Source: Chersky-840 sp963764205 (GTDB lineage: Bacteria; Actinomycetota; Acidimicrobiia; Acidimicrobiales; UBA8190). From it: DNA of 64,000 nucleotides. The stretch spans positions 1,364,001 to 1,428,000 of the forward strand of contig CAVXRN010000002.1 in the NCBI GenBank assembly GCA_963764205.1, written 5' to 3'. The position numbers were made by a program, and so were the translations under genes. How positions within the stretch are numbered: the stretch's first letter is position 1; each line of letters begins with the position of its first letter. The notes beneath the pieces are model-generated. The model searched no databases and was not told the origin of the DNA. It saw only the letters and a program-made list of their open reading frames with translations. This document shows, piece by piece, positions 43,057 through 52,809 of this stretch.

Positions 43057-45648
43057 TCACTCGGATCGCAGCAACACCGCCGTGGGCGTGCGGGCCGCAC
43101 TGCGTCCGGGCAGTGCCGCCACGATGTTGGCGAGCACCAGGGCGCCCAATGCGACGACGACCACCGACACGACGGGCACCGTGGCGTCGGGCACGGCGTA
43201 GATCTGACGGGCGAACAGATCCCACAGCCATCGCCCCAGCGCGATCCCGACGGGCACTCCGACCACAACACCGATGACCGCGGCGACCGACGCCTGCCAC
43301 GCCAACGCGGCTGCCAGCTGCCGCTGGGTGAACCCGAGAGTCTTCAGCAAGGCCAGGTCGTGGCGCCTCCTCCGCACCGACGTCGCCAGGGTGAGGCCGA
43401 GCGCGATCACCGCGCCCGCGGCGAGGGCGCCCGCGAGAAGTGCTGGAGTGGCGCCGGTGCTCCGGTAGTTGACGATCTCCGCCGGGCGCTGCACCCCGAC
43501 CACCGAGACGGTGTTGCCCTGCCCACCACCGTCGGGCACGGCCGCCAGGTCGCGGTCGGCGGAAGCGGCGATCCGTCGCAGACCGGTGAGACCGACCGCA
43601 CGAGGAACATCGCTGCGGAGCCGGACGAGGATGAGGTCCGGGCCGTTGAGGGTGGGGTCGGGGCTGAGCTGCGCCCTCTGGAAGGCGCCGGGCTCGATCC
43701 CGCGGGTGACCAGCGCCCCGGTCCCCATGGAGGTGTGATCGGAGACGACGCTGGAGAACCCGACCGCGGGCATGGTGGCCGTACCCACCACCACGACAGC
43801 GGGTGGGGGGCACATAGAACGGTGCATCTTTGGGGAGACCGAAGCTCACCTCTACGGTGCCGCCGAGGTGGGTGTGCAGCTGCTGCATCGTCGCGGCGCC
43901 CAAGACGATCTGGTCCTTGTCCTGCACACCGTGCCCGCTCAGGATGGGCGGGGCGATCGGGTCGCTCGTGTCGGACTGCGAGTCCTGAAAGAGGAACGGA
44001 ACGGTCTGCCCGTTGATGTCGGCGTCGTTGTAGTCATAGCCGGCCCACGCCGCCACGTCGTGATCACGGCCCAGCAACGCCTCGGCTTGGGACGGGACGG
44101 TGTTGGTCGGATTGAGCATGTACGTCCAGTTCCATCCGTAGAGCGACGGATGCGACACCAGGGACTGCAGACCACTCCCGAACGTGAGCGTGGCGACCAC
44201 GAGTGCCACCGCCAGCACCGCGCCCAGCAACGCGGAGCGCACCGGGACAGCGGTGCGGCCGTGACCGGACTCGAGGGCGAAACGCACGCCGACCGCAGCA
44301 GAAGGGGGCAGACCCGTCGAGGCCACGGCGTGCACGGCCCGCGACGGCATGCGGGGATTGACCTTCCTGGCGCTGGGCCACGCGGTGGGGGGCGCCCCGG
44401 TAGGCGAGCCCGAGCGCGATGGCACCGAGCCCGACGATCAACACTGCCAGTCCGATGCCGAGCACCGTCCAGTCGAAGGCGAGGGCCGAACCCGGGTAGA
44501 CAGGCCGAACCGGGCCGAGCGGTGACAGCGGTGACAAGGCGACCGCCGACCACCGCGGCCACCAGTGCTCCCACCACGACGGCCCCCATCGTGCCGATCA
44601 GGCCGTCGGCCATAGTGGCGGCGGGGGCGGCGCCCAGGGCCCGCAGCACGCTCAGGTCCTCGTCGGCGGCGTGCAGCTGCCGCGAGATGACCTGGACCCC
44701 GATGAGCAGCGCCGCGAGGGCTGACACCATGCCCGAACACGCCCAATGCGATGGCGAGCGGCTTGACGGTGCGGTCCACCTTGGCCTCGACCGGAGCGAT
44801 GGCGTGGAAGGAGGCGGTCGTGCGCGTCGGGACCAGATTGGAGAACTCCCGCTCCACCCGGGCGATGCCGGCGTTCCCGCCGTCGACCTGCAACCCGTAG
44901 GTGATGGCGCCGCCCTCGCCCTGGCCCCCGTCGGCCACGATCTCCTGGCCCAAGGCGGGCGTGAAGAAGATGAACGTGGGGAGCCGGTCGATGTCGTCCT
45001 GCACCAGGGCGTTGCTCACCTGCACGAGCCCGACCAATGTGGCATCGATCCTTGCGATGGGGCGGCACCTTGGCCGTGCCGAATCCCGGGTAACCCTTCC
45101 TGCTGCTGGGTGTAGAACCCGTAGGGGATCACCTCGCCGACGTGGAACCCGAGCAGATGCGCCGCGACCGCCGTCATGACGATCTCGTCGGGCCGATCCG
45201 GGTTCGCCATGCGCCCTTGCGTCACGACCACGCGGTCCTGGTCGAAATAGAGACCGTCGACGCTGGCGAGCGCGATCGTGTTCTCGAGCACCGCCGCGTC
45301 CATACGGGGAGCGCCGCTGCGGAGCAACGGGGCGGCTGTGAGCACGATCGCCGCTTCCACGTGCTTGACGCCCGGCAGCGCCGCGATCTCCTTCGTGGCG
45401 GCGGCGGAGTAGTTGGTACCGCTTCCGTTGTTGAATCCCCCGTAGACCGACACATCGAAATTGGACGGGTTGGTGCTCGCCAGGTACGTGGCGAACGACG
45501 ACTGGGTGCGTCGGGCCGCGACGAGAGCGCCCATGGCGACGCCACCCACCAAGCCCACCAGCACGACGATGGCCAGGTACCCGCCTCGGCGGTGCCGGAA
45601 CGTGGCTCGGAACCGGAACCAGGCGACGGACAGGGCCTGACCGGTCAC
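43057..45648 (-). pseudogene. FtsX-type ABC permease, broken by several frame changes
   Basis: The pieces read in order as one macrolide-exporter-like permease of about 860 residues. N-terminal membrane helix YLAIVVLVGLVGGVAMGALVA, a long outside domain, three helices (LGVFG, MVSALAALLIG, GALVAAVV), then GLAVLIVGLGAIALGLAYRG. A second outside domain follows, then the C-terminal helices LLAGALAAGAVIALGL and ending LLRSE at 43057. I count seven small indels, near 45086, 45060, 44732, 44547, 44378, 43808 and the joint regions, so it is either a pseudogene or a poorly sequenced gene. No ATP-binding partner lies next to it. Start GTG 45648. Confidence 0.8.
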
Positions 45649-45718
45649 GACCTCAGTGTGGCGCAGGACCAGCCCCGTTCCAAGGTGGTCACCCTGTCGA
45701 TCGGTCCTGGTGCCAGCA

Positions 45719-46637
45719 CTACATGGGCGTCCCGGACATGGGCGTCCCGGCGATTGGCGTTCGGGCCACGAGGATCAAATGGGCGCTCAGGCCGAGGAGC
45801 GTGGGCTCGGCCTCGGTGACCCGGGCGTAGTGCAGGATCACCGCACGGTCGTCGTCCGAGTCGAAGCGGGCCTCGAGCTGCGGGAGCCACCCCGCCATCC
45901 CCTCCACGCCCACGACCTCGACGACCTCGAGACCGGCGGAGACGGCTTCCTCCCGCAGCTCGTCGGGTCGGTGGAAGTACGCGGTGGTGAACCATTCGGG
46001 CCGGTCGGTGGGATTGCGGTGTTGCCCGTCGAGGACATCCCGGTCGACGATGTCCCTGAACCCCGGCTCGAACAGAAACCCCCGCGCCAACCCGTCGAAC
46101 AGCGACACGAAGCGAGAGATCGCGGCGACGAAGATCACCCCGCCCCGACGCACCGCCCGGCCCGCCTCGGCCAGTGCCTGCACCCGGTCGGCCCGATCGG
46201 TCAGGTGATACAGCGGTCCGAGGACCAGCGCCGCGTCGAACCCCGCGTCGAACCCCGCGTTGAATCCCGCAACGAACCCGGCGTCGGGCACCGGGAGGGC
46301 GCGGGCGTCACCGACCTCGGCGGTGATACGTCCCCCCGGTCCCGACACGCGCCGGGCGTGCTCGACGTGGGCGGGGACGAGGTCGACGATGTGCACGGCG
46401 TGGCCGTCGGCCGCCAACCATCGGGCGTGGACGCCCGTGGCGCCGCCGACGTCGAGAATCCGTAGCGGTGCGTCGGGAAGATGACGGCGCACGATCTCCT
46501 GCGTCCGCAGCAATTCGAGGCGTCCCAACCCCTGGGTGATGCGACTGTCCTCGTCGATCTGTTCGTAGTGCCCGACCACCTCGGCCGGGACCTCGGGCGG
46601 GACGCTCGGGCGGGACGTCGGACGGGACCTCGGCCAC
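45719..46637 (-). CDS. SAM-dependent methyltransferase
   Basis: About 300 residues, class-I methyltransferase fold: cofactor loop LRILDVGGATGVHARWLA, acid DLVPAHV after the second strand, VGDARALPVPD and LGPLYHLTD. Target unknown. An in-frame repeat Ala-Gly-Phe-[ND]-Ala occurs near the middle (GFVAGFNAGFDAGF), from a DNA repeat near 46235-46280. The natural start is probably GTG 46637, four bases after the GNAT stop; it joins the main frame only if one base is removed in the CCGCCCGAG repeat near 46607. Otherwise GTG 46579 is the start. Confidence 0.85.
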
Positions 46638-46641
46638 GGCG

Positions 46642-47235
46642 TCAGCGCGGATCGCGCCACATGGCCCACACCACGGGCCCGCGGTGCACCTGGATCTCCT
46701 CGGTGACCTCGAACCCGTGGCACGCGTAGAACGGGATGTTGCGCTCTTTCGAGGATTCCAGGTACACGCGCTCGCCTTCACGGTCGCAGCGCTCGAGCAC
46801 GGGCCCGAGGATGGACGAGCCCAGGCCCCGGCTCTGGGACGCGGGGTCCGTGCCGAGCATCTGCAGATACCAGTGACGCTCTTTGGGGTGATGGCTGGCG
46901 AAGTACAGCAACCCTCGGGCACACACCATGATCCGCAGGCCGATCAACCGGGTGGTCGTCATTCCCAGGCGGGTGTCGGTGGCCCACCCCATGGGGAACG
47001 TCCCCGGCGGGTTCCAGATCGCCGCGCAGCGGGCGTCGCCCGCCGTGTAGACCTCGCCGAAGGGCAGCGATACACGCAGCAGGGCGCGGAAGAAGCCGGG
47101 CAGCTTGCGCCGACGAGCCGCGTCGTCGGGAAAGAGCCACACCGTCAAGGGGTCGTCGTCGAAGGCGCGAGCCAACGTCGTCGCCAGCGCATCCACATCA
47201 CCGGGGCTCGCTTTGCGAACCGTGAGGTCGGGCAC
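46642..47235 (-). CDS. GNAT family N-acetyltransferase
   Basis: About 198 residues. Acyl-CoA binding motif SQSRGLGSSIL (Gln/Arg-x-x-Gly-x-Gly) and C-terminal IPFYACHGFEVTEEI are typical of GNAT. It transfers acetyl from acetyl-CoA to an amine; substrate unknown. Start GTG 47235 is chosen because TATCGT lies 8 bases upstream; a TTG at 47244 is in frame too. Overlapping or touching the methyltransferase gene at its 3' end suggests co-transcription. Confidence 0.9.
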   Translation of the reverse strand: MPDLTVRKASPGDVDALATTLARAFDDDPLTVWLFPDDAARRRKLPGFFRALLRVSLPFGEVYTAGDARCAAIWNPPGTFPMGWATDTRLGMTTTRLIGLRIMVCARGLLYFASHHPKERHWYLQMLGTDPASQSRGLGSSILGPVLERCDREGERVYLESSKERNIPFYACHGFEVTEEIQVHRGPVVWAMWRDPR

Positions 47236-47243
47236 GACCGGCA

Positions 47244-47249
47244 ACGATA
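47244..47249 (-). promoter_or_regulatory. Leaderless -10 box of GNAT gene
   Basis: TATCGT on the minus strand, 8 bases before GTG 47235. Confidence 0.45.
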
Positions 47250-47293
47250 CCGGGCTGTCACCCTCCGGCTCCTCCGACGCCGCGTTCGCTCGT

Positions 47294-48203
47294 TCAGCTC
47301 CACCACGACCCGGTGCTTCGCCGCGTCGCGACTTCGCTCATGATCCGCTCGAAGACGACCGGGTCGCCGGCGTACGGCTCGCCCCGGCGCGGCCAATGGA
47401 CCACGAGGTCGGTCACACCGGCGTCGGCATAGCGCCCGGCGGTGTCGTCGAAGGCGTCGAGCGACGTCAACCCGGCGTCGAGGCGCGGCCCCGTCAACAC
47501 GAGGCGGTCGATCGAGGCCGGGTCGCGACCCGCCGCGACGCACACGTCGTCCAGCCGGTCCATCTGCGCACGCACCACGCCCACGCCCTCCTCCCCCCCG
47601 AGCAGCGCACCCTCGGGCCCGAGGTCCCCGGTGGTGACCCACATCTGTCCATGGGCCACGGCGAGCTGCATGCCCCGCGGCCCGGTCGCCGCCACCGCGA
47701 ACGGGACGCGCGGCTCCTGCACGACATCCCGGATAGGTACGGGCGTCGACGGCGGAGTAGAAGCGCCCGTGGTACGACGTCTCGGGATGACGCAGGAGTC
47801 GGTCGAGCAGGTCCAGGAACTCGGCGAACCGATCAGCGCGCTCACCCGGTGACCACGGGTCCTGTCCGACCATGACGGCGTCCCACCCCTGTCCCCCCGC
47901 CCCGATGCCGAGGGTGAGCCGGCCGGCGGAGAGGTCGTCGAGGGTCACGAGCTCGCGCGCGAACGGCACCGGGTGCCGGAAGTTGGGCGACGCCACGAGC
48001 GTGCCGAGCCGGATCCGCTCGGTGACGACGGCCCCGGCGGCCAGGAACGGGACGGCACCGAACCACGTCGAGTCGCGCAGGGACCGCCAGGCCAGGTGGT
48101 CATAGGTCCAGGCGTGGTCGAAGCCGAGCTCCTCCACCTGTCGCCACCGCTCCCGGGCGGTCGGCCACGGGAGCTCCGGAAGGAGCAGTACCCCCAGTCG
48201 CAC
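47294..48203 (-). CDS. LLM-class F420-dependent oxidoreductase, frameshifted
   Basis: About 302 residues. RLGVLLLPELPW at the start, ELGFDHAWTYDHLAW, RIRLGTLVASPNFRHPVPFARE and LTLGIGAGGQGWD are luciferase-like monooxygenase motifs of the F420-using branch. Near 47723 one extra base shifts the frame; the next frame continues VQEPRVPFAVAATGPRGM to STGSWWS. Substrate unknown. Start GTG 48203, seven bases after the nearer of two tandem TAGGGT boxes. Confidence 0.87.
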
Positions 48204-48230
48204 GCACCGCACCCTACGCACCGCACCCTA
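48203..48230 (-). promoter_or_regulatory. Tandem-duplicated -10 region of LLM gene
   Basis: Perfect 14-bp tandem duplication TAGGGTGCGGTGCG on the minus strand. The proximal TAGGGT (48216-48211) is 7 bases before GTG 48203; the distal copy is 14 bases further up. Confidence 0.6.
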
Positions 48231-48290
48231 CGCAGCGTGGGCTCCCGACGGGCGTTTGAGCGCGTGCCCGTCGGCTGCCAAGCTGCCCGC

Positions 48291-49034
48291 ATGCCTCTCG
48301 TCCTCGTCCACGGTGTCCCCGAGACGCCCGCCGTGTGGGAGCACCTGCGGTCGGAGCTGTCGCGCACCGACGTCGTCACGCCCCAATTCCCCGGCTTCGG
48401 CTGCCCCCGACCGGCCGGCTTCGGCGCCACCAAGGAGGAGTACGTGGCGTGGCTGATCGCGCAGCTCGAGTCGGCCGCGGCGCAGGGCCCGGTCGACCTC
48501 GTCGGCCACGACTGGGGCGGCGGCCTGGTCGTGCGCGTCGTCAGCACGCGTCCCGACCTCGTCCGTTCCTGGGTGACCGACGCCGCCGCGCTCGGCGACG
48601 TCAACTTCGAATGGCACGAGTTCGCCAAGATCTGGCAGACGCCGGGTGAGGGCGAGCAGTTCTTCGAACAGCAGCTCGCGACGCCTCCACACGAGCAGGG
48701 CGCGGTCTTCGAGATGTTCGGTGTCCCCGCCGACCGGGCCGTGGCGCTGGCGGGCTGGGCCGACCCCGTCATGGCCGGGTGCATCCTCGACCTCTACCGC
48801 TCCGCCGTCGACGTGGGTAGCGAGTGGGGCCCGGACTTCAGCGACATCCCCAAGCCCGGGCTGGTGCTGATTCCGAGTGAGGACGCCTTCCTGTCGGCCG
48901 AGGGTGCCGCCACCTCGGCCCGTCGGGCCGGTGCGAAGGTGGAGACGCTCGACGGGATCGGCCACTGGTGGATGCTCCAGGACCCCGCCCGAGGGGCCCA
49001 GGCCCTGGAATCGTTCTGGTCGTCGCTGTCGTAA
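48291..49034 (+). CDS. Alpha/beta hydrolase
   Basis: 247 residues. The oxyanion-hole motif LVHGVPETPAVWE starts the fold; GHDWGG at about residue 80 puts Asp at the nucleophile, as in haloalkane dehalogenases and epoxide hydrolases. The acid and the final His are in SEDAF and GHWWML. Substrate may be an epoxide or haloalkane-like ester. ATG 48291 starts it. The gene is followed closely by a SnoaL-like gene. Confidence 0.87.
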   Translation: MPLVLVHGVPETPAVWEHLRSELSRTDVVTPQFPGFGCPRPAGFGATKEEYVAWLIAQLESAAAQGPVDLVGHDWGGGLVVRVVSTRPDLVRSWVTDAAALGDVNFEWHEFAKIWQTPGEGEQFFEQQLATPPHEQGAVFEMFGVPADRAVALAGWADPVMAGCILDLYRSAVDVGSEWGPDFSDIPKPGLVLIPSEDAFLSAEGAATSARRAGAKVETLDGIGHWWMLQDPARGAQALESFWSSLS

Positions 49035-49045
49035 CGGAGGTCGTG

Positions 49046-49435
49046 GTGGAGTTCGAAGACTGGACCAAGAGGCTGAAGCTGGCACTCGGCGCCGACGCGA
49101 CGGTGCGGCTACGTGAGCTGTTCGCCCCGGGCGGGGTCTTCCGCGATCCGGTCACCGCGCCCACGACCGACATCAAGTCGGTCGAGGACATCACCGACGC
49201 GTCGTTCCCCGACTGGCAGCAAGAGGTCACTTCTGCCCACGGCGACCCTACCGGGGGTGCCTTCGAGTGGGTGGGACGGGGCACGCTGGGGCCGGGCCTG
49301 CGCATCGAGATGCACGGGTGCACGATGGTCGAGCTCGATCCCGACGGTCAGGTGACCAAATTGGCGCGACTACTTCGACCTCAAGGAGATCGAGACCCAG
49401 ATGGGCGCCACCATCGAGGAGTTCCAAAAGCCGTA
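49046..49435 (+). CDS. SnoaL/NTF2-like protein, frameshifted
   Basis: About 129 residues. VEFEDWTKRLKLALGADATV, FAPGGVFRDPVTAPTTDI and WVGRGTLGPGLRIEMHGCTMVEL fit the cone-shaped NTF2/SnoaL fold. At about 49361 the frame needs one T removed (AAATTGG); then it reads WRDYFDLKEIETQMGATIEEF and stops at 49433-49435. Start GTG 49046, five bases after GGAGG. Possibly an isomerase or a binding protein; ligand unknown. Confidence 0.8.
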
Positions 49436-49455
49436 AGCGATCGGCGCGGCGGAGC

Positions 49456-50136
49456 TCAGAGCTGGAACGTGCGTCCCGGCAACAACGTGACGTCGAGTGC
49501 GGAGTTGATGCAGAGCTTGGCGTGCACCGCACCCTTGATCCCGACGTTGCCCGGTCCGATCGGCTGGTTGGAGGTGACCGACCCGCGCAGCGTCGTCTCG
49601 GTGTCGCCATCGGGGCACTTCTTGCGCTGGGAGGCGGGGTGGGAGACGGCGTAGACGAACGTGGTCGTGCCGGTGCCGCGCCACGTGATCGTGCCCGTCC
49701 CGGACCTGCTCAGCAGGGCCCCGGGGAACGTCCCTAATCCGCCTGTGGCCTGGAGCTGCGAACACGAAGCGATCGTGACGGTGGTGGCGGTGTTGCCCCT
49801 CGCCGTCGTGCAGATCACCATCACCTTCTGCGGCACCGATGTGGTCGTCGCCCCTCCCGGAGACCCGCCCGCGCCCGAGCTCGTGCCCCCGGCCCCCGAA
49901 GGGTCGCCCGGATCCTGGCCGCCGCCGCCCCCGCCCCCGCTCCCGTTTCCAGTGGAGCTGCCGTCATTGCCCGCCGGGGTCGCGCTCGCAGCCGACGACG
50001 TCGTGGGACTCTGTGCCTGGTTGCCCGAGGAGAGGTCGAGTCCCAACACGACACCGCCCACGGCGAGGACGAGCACGAGCACGCCCACCACGACCCGAGA
50101 TTGGGGCTTCTTCAACCACTCCCTGAATGCGACCAT
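49456..50136 (-). CDS. Membrane-anchored secreted protein of unknown function
   Basis: 226 residues. Short basic start (FREWLKKPQSR), one membrane helix (VVVGVLVLVLAVGGVVLGL, about 12-31), then a Ser/Gly/Thr-rich linker with a run of seven Gly, and a small beta-rich domain with three cysteines (VICTT, ASCSQ, KKCPD). Looks like an extracytoplasmic domain held by an uncleaved helix. Start ATG 50136 is preferred to TTG 50142 because of a TACTCT box 7 bases upstream. Confidence 0.75.
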   Translation of the reverse strand: MVAFREWLKKPQSRVVVGVLVLVLAVGGVVLGLDLSSGNQAQSPTTSSAASATPAGNDGSSTGNGSGGGGGGGQDPGDPSGAGGTSSGAGGSPGGATTTSVPQKVMVICTTARGNTATTVTIASCSQLQATGGLGTFPGALLSRSGTGTITWRGTGTTTFVYAVSHPASQRKKCPDGDTETTLRGSVTSNQPIGPGNVGIKGAVHAKLCINSALDVTLLPGRTFQL

Positions 50137-50143
50137 ACGCAAG

Positions 50144-50149
50144 AGAGTA
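50144..50149 (-). promoter_or_regulatory. Leaderless -10 box
   Basis: TACTCT on the minus strand, 7 bases before ATG 50136. Confidence 0.5.
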
Positions 50150-50211
50150 CCGAGGAAGACACGTCGGCACAGGGGCGACGCTCCTCGTCGTCGAACGCTG
50201 AGCGAAGGCGC

Positions 50212-51448
50212 TTACGGCTGGATCATGTAATTCCCGAGTGACGCGTACGCCAGAAAGACGAGCGGAAGCGTGAAGGCGAAGGTGAGGGCGATCGGTTGCC
50301 ACGCCCGTCTCCGCGTCACCGCCGCCACGGCGATCAGCGCCGGGAACGCCCACACGAGGAATCGAGGCTTGAAGCCCAGAGAATTGCTGACGAACATCAG
50401 CCCGAACGAGGCGATGCAGTAGCCCGTGATGAAGAGCGGAAGCTTGGCTCGGACCATGGCCACGACCGCGGCGACGACCGTGAGGAGCCCCACCCACTCG
50501 ATCCAGCCCCTCCCCTGGTAGCCACCCGACCAGGGGTGGACCAACAGGACGAGCAGTGATCTCCCGAAGTCGACCTGGGCCCCCCACGCCTGGTGCTGCA
50601 GATGCCACCAGTACAAAAGATCGTGATAGCGGAGCCCGAGGAACCCGACGTAGGCGACGAAACCCAGCGGGATGAGGACCACCGCGATGAGCGCACCCGG
50701 TACCGTGCGCCGGCGGAGCATCGGGACCGCTGCGATCACCGCTGCCAACGTGAGCGGTAACGCCATCGGGCTCGTCGCGGTGGCGAGCGCCCCGGCCACG
50801 CCGGCCCAGAACCAACGCTTGTGCACCATCGCCAGGAGTGACGCCGCCACCAGCGGGAGCCCGACGCATTCGCTGTAGGTCATCCCCCACGCCACGGCCA
50901 TGCCCGGGAACACCACGAACAGGGTGGCGGCGATGCTCCCGACCTGTTGGTCGAAGAGCACCGTCCCGAGCCGCCACACGAGAACGACCGACACCGCGCC
51001 GGCGATGATCGAGACCACGACGGCAGCCTGAACGGCGGTGAGCCCTACGATCTGCGTCGCTCTGATGAGGGCCGGGAACAAGGGCTCGAAGCCCGTCGCC
51101 GCGTAGGTGAGATGGCCACCTGCCGTCGGGGCGGTGGCGGGATACCAGTTGGTCGGCCACCGAGAGGTACCAGTGCCCGTCCCATGCGGTCAAGGGGCCG
51201 TCGGGGTGCGTCCCGTACGAGAGATGCGCCGACAATGCGTCGGCCACCACCAGGCCGATCCGGACCATGGCATAGATCCCCAGCAGGGGCAGCACGGGAC
51301 GAAACCGGCGGTACGCAGGCTCCACCCACGGGGCGAGGCCGGACTGCTCCCACGAGACAGGCTGCTCGGGTGAGGGCACGAACAGGTTTTCCGGGCTGCC
51401 TGACGTCCCGGGGAGGTGCGCGCCCCTCGTCGGCCGAGTACGGCTCAT
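50212..51448 (-). CDS. PIG-V-like mannosyltransferase, frameshifted
   Basis: Polytopic membrane glycosyltransferase of about 410 residues. First frame: ...RFRPVLPLLGIYAMVRIGL and the loop LTAWDGHWYLSVAD, which carries the acidic site (Trp-Asp) of PIG-V-like enzymes. The second frame starts near 51150 as NWYPATAPTAGGHLTYAATG and gives about eight more helices to GNYMIQP. One extra C in GACCAAC joins them (ADNWYP). Would use a polyprenyl-linked sugar to glycosylate a surface product. ATG 51448 overlaps the upstream stop as ATGA. Confidence 0.82.
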
Positions 51449-52407
51449 GCCCGACCGCCGCCGGCCGCGGTACCGATGCGGTAGCGGCGGCTGCGGCGAC
51501 GGAGGCTCACCTCGGCCACCACGATGATCGCCACGCACACGACGAGGATGAGCACGAGGACGAACGTGATGAGCCGGGCGAGCCCGGAGGGAGGTGACGC
51601 GGCGGTCACGGTGACGTCGACGACCGACACGCGGGCGTCGGGGGTGATGAAGTAGAAGGTGGCCCGGCCCGGTCGGGTCGCGTCGTAGTCCACCACCGAG
51701 CCGTCACCGGTGTCGTCGCCGTCGTTCATGGCGTCGATACGGCACAGAGGAGCATGCGACGACAGTTCCGGCTGGCCCTCACCATCGGTGTCGGTCACCT
51801 CGACGACGCCGTGCCGGTAGACGGTGAAGTCCCTGTCGGCGTCGGAGATGTCCAATCGGAGGGGCGAACCCGTCGACGAGCCTCCGGGACACGCCGGGGC
51901 GAGCCCCGCGCCGCCGCGCGTCAAGACGTCGCGCTGCGCCGCTGTCGGCGTGAAGCGATGGGGTGCGGCGGCTTGCGACGGAAGTGCGAGAAGCGCCGCG
52001 GCGACCAAGCCCAGGACGAGGAAGATCCAACGCTTGGTGATGAGCGCCGTGAAGCGCGACAGATATCCGTGCTCCTGGAACCGCGACGGGTTGACCCCGA
52101 GGTACATGGGGAGGATGAGGCGGCTGACCCAGTTCTCGTCGGGCAAGGGGTCGCGACGTCCGTACCCGGCGCTCCCTCCCCACCGGCTCTCGAAATTCTG
52201 ACCACGAAAGACCCGCTCGGGGGTCTCGCCGTCGTAGTCGTGAGACTCCGCGGGCCGAAGGTCGGTGACGGGCACCGACTGGGAGGGGGGCGGGTCCTGT
52301 GACTCCTCGCCGCGGTCGCGCACAAGTGATGTCGCCTTGCCCCCCGACACATAGCGAGCTTCGTGGCGACCGAAGGGATCGACGTACCAGCCGTTCGGTT
52401 CGAGCAT
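51445..52407 (-). CDS. DUF2510-like N-terminus, two-helix membrane protein
   Basis: 320 residues. GWYVDPFGRHEARYVSGG and LVRDRGEESQDPPP form a diverged DUF2510 domain (residues 5-40), followed by a disordered stretch and a helix (RWIFLVLGLVAAALLALPS, about 128-146). An outside domain of about 140 residues with Cys in LAPACPGG and APLCRID comes next, then a second helix (LITFVLVLILVVCVAIIVV) and a basic tail. Function unknown. It starts the two-gene unit that ends with the PIG-V-like gene, so the pair may work together at the membrane. Confidence 0.8.
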   Translation of the reverse strand: MLEPNGWYVDPFGRHEARYVSGGKATSLVRDRGEESQDPPPSQSVPVTDLRPAESHDYDGETPERVFRGQNFESRWGGSAGYGRRDPLPDENWVSRLILPMYLGVNPSRFQEHGYLSRFTALITKRWIFLVLGLVAAALLALPSQAAAPHRFTPTAAQRDVLTRGGAGLAPACPGGSSTGSPLRLDISDADRDFTVYRHGVVEVTDTDGEGQPELSSHAPLCRIDAMNDGDDTGDGSVVDYDATRPGRATFYFITPDARVSVVDVTVTAASPPSGLARLITFVLVLILVVCVAIIVVAEVSLRRRSRRYRIGTAAGGGRA

Positions 52408-52529
52408 CGTCTCGGTCCCCACCTTGCACGGCGATAGGAGGCGTCCCGGCGAAATGCTAGCGACGCCTGCCGGTGGGCGGCGACTTGCCGGGTTCGCGCA
52501 CGCCACGCGAACACCCGACCGGCCCCACC

Positions 52530-52727
52530 TCAGGTCGACGAATCGTCCCCGATTCCGCCGCGCCGACCGATGCGGTTCCAATGCGCTCGCTCTCGTGCCC
52601 AGTGCGCGGCCATGGCCGTCGTCACGACGAAGAGCACCGCGTCGACGACGATGAGCCACGTCCGCATGAAGCCGGTGCGATAGGGGTCGGGATACCAACC
52701 CGCCGGGGTGGGCGGCGCCTCGGGCAC
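52530..52727 (-). CDS. Small DUF2510 membrane protein
   Basis: 65 residues from GTG 52727: PPTPAGWYPDPYRTGFMRTW is a canonical DUF2510 start, followed at once by one helix (LIVVDAVLFVVTTAMAAHWA) and a charged tail. Function unknown. It lies upstream of the DUF2510-like membrane gene and in the same direction. Confidence 0.65.
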   Translation of the reverse strand: MPEAPPTPAGWYPDPYRTGFMRTWLIVVDAVLFVVTTAMAAHWARERAHWNRIGRRGGIGDDSST

Positions 52728-52809
52728 ACGACCACTGTGGCAGGCAGGACTGACACGAGGCTCGCAGGGGGCCCACACGGGCTCGGCGCGGCACGCGGCG
52801 CGCCCGTCC

